64,000 nt of DNA from Parvibaculum sp. (GTDB lineage: Bacteria > Pseudomonadota > Alphaproteobacteria > Parvibaculales > Parvibaculaceae), in contig NZ_JAHBYN010000001.1 in assembly GCF_019635935.1 (NCBI RefSeq), positions 248,001 to 312,000 on the forward strand, in the 5' to 3' direction. Position 1 is the first letter of the stretch. Every line of letters starts with the position of its first letter. The translations under genes and the position numbers were made by a program. The notes below the pieces were generated by a model. That model had not been told where the DNA came from and ran no database searches. It saw nothing but the letters and a program-made list of their open reading frames with translations. Below, one piece after another: positions 61,829-64,000 of this stretch.

Positions 61829-63145
61829 TTACTTCGGCCCGCCATAGATCGGGAAGCGCCGGCAAAGCTCGACGACGCGCCCGCGAACATCCGCCTCGAC
61901 TTCAGTGTTGCCTTCTTCGCCGTTCTTCGCCAGCCCGTCCAGTACTTCGACGATGAGACGGCCGACCGTCGCAAACTCCGCAGCCCCGAAACCGCGCGTC
62001 GTGCCGGCCGGCGTACCGAGCCGGACGCCCGACGTTACCATCGGCTTTTCCGGATCGAAGGGAATGCCGTTCTTGTTGCAGGTGATATGCGCGCGCTCGA
62101 GCGCCGCCTCCGCGACTTTGCCCGTCAGCTTTTTCGGCCTGAGATCGACCAGCATCAGATGCGTGTCGGTGCCGCCCGAAACGATCGCCGCGCCGCCATC
62201 GACCAGCGTCGAGGCAAGCGTGCGCGCATTGTCGACGACGGCGCGGGCATAGGATTTGAATTCCGGACGCAGCGCTTCGCCGAACGCGACCGCCTTGCCG
62301 GCGATCACATGCATCAGCGGTCCACCCTGGATGCCGGGGAAGATCGCCGAATTGACCTTCTTCCCGATATCTTCGTTGTTCGACAGGATCATGCCGCCGC
62401 GCGGACCCCGGAGCGTCTTGTGGGTCGTCGTCGTCACCACATCGGCGAAAGGAAGCGGGCTCGGATGCGCGCCGCCGGCGACCAGTCCGGCGAAATGCGC
62501 CATGTCGACCATGAACAGCGCGCCCACGGAATCCGCGATCTCGCGAAAGGCCTTGAAGTCGATGACGCGCGGATAGGCCGATCCGCCGGCAATAATCATC
62601 TTCGGTTTATGCGTCTTCGCCAGCGACGCAACCTCGTCCATGTCGACCAGATGATCCTGCTGGCGAACGCCGTATTGCACCGCGTTGAACCATTTGCCCG
62701 ACTGGTTGGGCGCCGCGCCATGTGTCAGGTGACCGCCGGCCGCGAGGCTCATGCCCATGATGGTGTCGCCCGGCTTCAAGAGCGCCATCATCACGCCCTG
62801 GTTGGCTTGCGAACCGGAATTGGGCTGCACATTGGCATAGGCGCAGCCGAACAGCTTTTTGGCGCGGTCGATTGCCAGTTCCTCGGCAATGTCGACAAAC
62901 TCGCAGCCGCCGTAATACCGCTTGCCCGGATAACCTTCCGCATACTTGTTGGTCATGATCGAGCCCTGCGCCTCCAGCACGGCGCGCGAGACGATGTTCT
63001 CCGACGCGATCAGCTCGATCTGGGTTTGCTGACGGTTCAGCTCCAGCTCGATCGCCTTCAGGACATCAGGGTCGCTGCTGGCCAGACCGTCGGTGAAAAA
63101 GCCCGAAAAGCCGCCGGGCGCGGCGGCTGCATTGCTCAATGACAT
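61829..63145 (-). CDS. glyA: Serine hydroxymethyltransferase
   Basis: A 438-residue SHMT. The PLP lysine is in [40 protein letters not shown] and [14 protein letters not shown] are diagnostic. It converts serine and tetrahydrofolate to glycine and methylene-tetrahydrofolate. The start at 63145 has an AAGGTAGG-like site about 6 nt upstream. It heads the glyA-nrdR-ribD-ribE-ribBA-ribH-nusB-thiL run. Confidence 0.96.
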   Translation of the reverse strand: MSLSNAAAAPGGFSGFFTDGLASSDPDVLKAIELELNRQQTQIELIASENIVSRAVLEAQGSIMTNKYAEGYPGKRYYGGCEFVDIAEELAIDRAKKLFGCAYANVQPNSGSQANQGVMMALLKPGDTIMGMSLAAGGHLTHGAAPNQSGKWFNAVQYGVRQQDHLVDMDEVASLAKTHKPKMIIAGGSAYPRVIDFKAFREIADSVGALFMVDMAHFAGLVAGGAHPSPLPFADVVTTTTHKTLRGPRGGMILSNNEDIGKKVNSAIFPGIQGGPLMHVIAGKAVAFGEALRPEFKSYARAVVDNARTLASTLVDGGAAIVSGGTDTHLMLVDLRPKKLTGKVAEAALERAHITCNKNGIPFDPEKPMVTSGVRLGTPAGTTRGFGAAEFATVGRLIVEVLDGLAKNGEEGNTEVEADVRGRVVELCRRFPIYGGPK

Positions 63146-63592
63146 AGACCTACCTTCTATTCCGGAAGAACTCGCGGCCGCAGGCAAACGCGCCACCGCG
63201 CGCTCCACGGGCCGCCCGGGATCGATATCGGGCGTGATACCACATATTGTCGGCAGGGGCCAATTCACCACAAATTTTCAGCCGCCGCCCAGGCGCGTCA
63301 TTCCGGGCTGAAATCCGCACTACGCAAGTGCCCGCGCCTTGACCGCCGCCGCAACCCATGTATCAAAGACTAGAAATCGAAAATTTACTTGAAAACCCAA
63401 GTTATTCTCCTATCGAGCACCCGCGCCTGCTTGAAACTCACCTTGATTGAAACAAATTTAGACGGAATTCATCATAGAAGAGATGCGCGATATCCTTGAT
63501 TGTCGTGTCCAAATCGCGCTAGAAGATGCCTGTTACTGTTGCCGCATGTACAGACGGCAGACGGCGTTCCCCAAAGAGGCATCACGCTTGAA
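63146..63592. promoter_or_regulatory. Divergent AT-rich spacer between glyA and the mucR-like gene
   Basis: A 447-nt spacer without a supported gene. The part 63355-63480 is clearly AT-rich for this genome and contains several TTGAAA/TTGATT hexamers, for example TTGAAA, 16 bp, TATCGA, which could be a promoter for mucR. Its length is compatible with self-regulation of a MucR-type gene, but no site was identified. Confidence 0.4.
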
Positions 63593-64000
63593 ATGAACGA
63601 GACCAAATCGTCCCCGCAATCCGATGCGACGGAAATGTTGAGCCTGGCGACCGAAATCGTTGCCGCTTATGTCAGCAACAATACCGTGGCGACAGCCGAT
63701 CTGTCGGGGCTAATCCGAACGGTCTACACGACACTCACAGATATCGAACAAGGCGGCGGCCACAGGGAATCCGAATTGACCCCGGCCGTACCGATCAAGA
63801 AGTCGGTCACCGCCGATCACATCATCTGTCTCGAGGACGGCAAGAAGCTGAAAATGCTGAAGCGCTACCTGCGCTCGCAATACGGTCTCTCGCCCGAGGA
63901 ATACCGTGCCCGCTGGGGCCTGCCGCACGACTATCCGATGGTCGCGCCCAACTATGCCGCCCAGCGTTCGAAGCTGGCGAAGCAGATCGGTCTTGGCCGT
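63593..64000 (+). CDS. MucR/Ros-family regulator, zinc ligands altered (truncated by window end)
   Basis: 136 codons are visible, with no stop before the window ends. The N-terminal oligomerisation part is TEMLSLATEIVAAYVSNNTV; the DNA-binding part is ICLEDGKKLKMLKRYLRSQY then GLSPEEYRARWGLPHDYPM. Typical members have LKRH and a further His four or five residues on; here these positions are Tyr and Gln/Tyr, so zinc is probably not bound. MucR proteins are pleiotropic regulators of exopolysaccharide, motility and cell-cycle genes. The start ATG at 63593 follows a spacer with an AAGAGG-type site. Confidence 0.87.
   Translation, partial: MNETKSSPQSDATEMLSLATEIVAAYVSNNTVATADLSGLIRTVYTTLTDIEQGGGHRESELTPAVPIKKSVTADHIICLEDGKKLKMLKRYLRSQYGLSPEEYRARWGLPHDYPMVAPNYAAQRSKLAKQIGLGR

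Noticed and set aside
63146..63592. FMN or glycine riboswitch upstream of the glyA-rib operon
   Set aside because: No conserved FMN or glycine aptamer blocks were recognised; the rib genes are internal to an operon headed by glyA.

Overview
The window is high-GC chromosomal DNA of an alphaproteobacterium. Supporting markers are a MucR/Ros-type regulator, DUF2842, an NDUFS4-like complex I subunit, the ubiquinol-cytochrome c chaperone family, Cox15-type heme A synthase, IHF alpha beside a MerR-like gene, and the gene order glyA-nrdR-ribD-ribE-ribBA-ribH-nusB-thiL. The layout would fit a free-living aerobic heterotroph of the Hyphomicrobiales/Parvibaculum kind. The genus is an inference and was not tested. 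No integrase, transposase, CRISPR array or prophage was seen.

Layout. 1-4.1 kb: mostly minus-strand housekeeping genes (Sel1 protein, HDAC-like amidohydrolase, complex I accessory subunit, thioesterase, double cold-shock protein) with two tRNAs. 4.4-11.9 kb: a ten-gene Mrp/Mnh-type cation/proton antiporter operon with three MrpD-like subunits and no full-length MrpA. 12.0-21.2 kb: a form II CO-dehydrogenase-like molybdenum hydroxylase cluster (coxG, coxS-L-M, coxD, coxE, a split XdhC, and a molybdopterin-binding/MobA fusion). 21.2-26.7 kb: alpha-glucosidase, sirtuin, glyoxalase-like protein and a lipase-like lipoprotein. 26.8-32.3 kb: aminotransferase-hom-glpX-recJ operon. 33.2-35.8 kb: PHA synthase followed by a lipoprotein gene and a second copy of the phaC 3' end. 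35.8-37.4 kb: an island of several dispersed repeat families around a DMT transporter. 37.4-43.4 kb: argC, rplM-rpsI, acyl-CoA-related genes and metY. 43.5-46.6 kb: a glycosyltransferase-like/sulfotransferase pair lying between heme A synthase and a second copy of its 3' end. 47.1-52.3 kb: a 27-residue membrane peptide, tRNA-Pro, merR-ihfA-fabH-plsX-DUF177-chaperone, and bamE. 52.3-63.1 kb: Kef-type antiporter, H+-pyrophosphatase, and the thiL-to-glyA riboflavin/one-carbon operon. The window ends inside a mucR-like gene.

Most interesting signals. (1) Two unrelated genes, phaC and ctaA, each have a second, diverged copy of their last 21-25 codons, in the same orientation, on the far side of inserted genes. 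In both cases the outer copy abuts a TGTCA...TGACA repeat element. This suggests gene capture by recombination at gene 3' ends. (2) Five such elements with shared ends and partly shared interiors bracket the alpha-glucosidase and metY genes. (3) Two near-identical triple CTGTCA arrays with 11-bp period look like Pho boxes; one lies inside a coding sequence, and a weaker double site lies upstream of phaC. (4) The Mrp operon has an unusual subunit set. (5) The MucR-like protein lacks the histidines of its zinc finger, and the RibBA protein has a degenerate cyclohydrolase half.

The genes cover respiration and ion homeostasis (Mrp, Kef, H+-PPase, complex I, bc1 and cytochrome oxidase assembly), carbon storage (PHB), possible trace-gas or organic hydroxylation (Cox-like), and core biosynthesis (riboflavin, thiamine diphosphate, methionine/threonine, arginine, serine/glycine, fatty acids).
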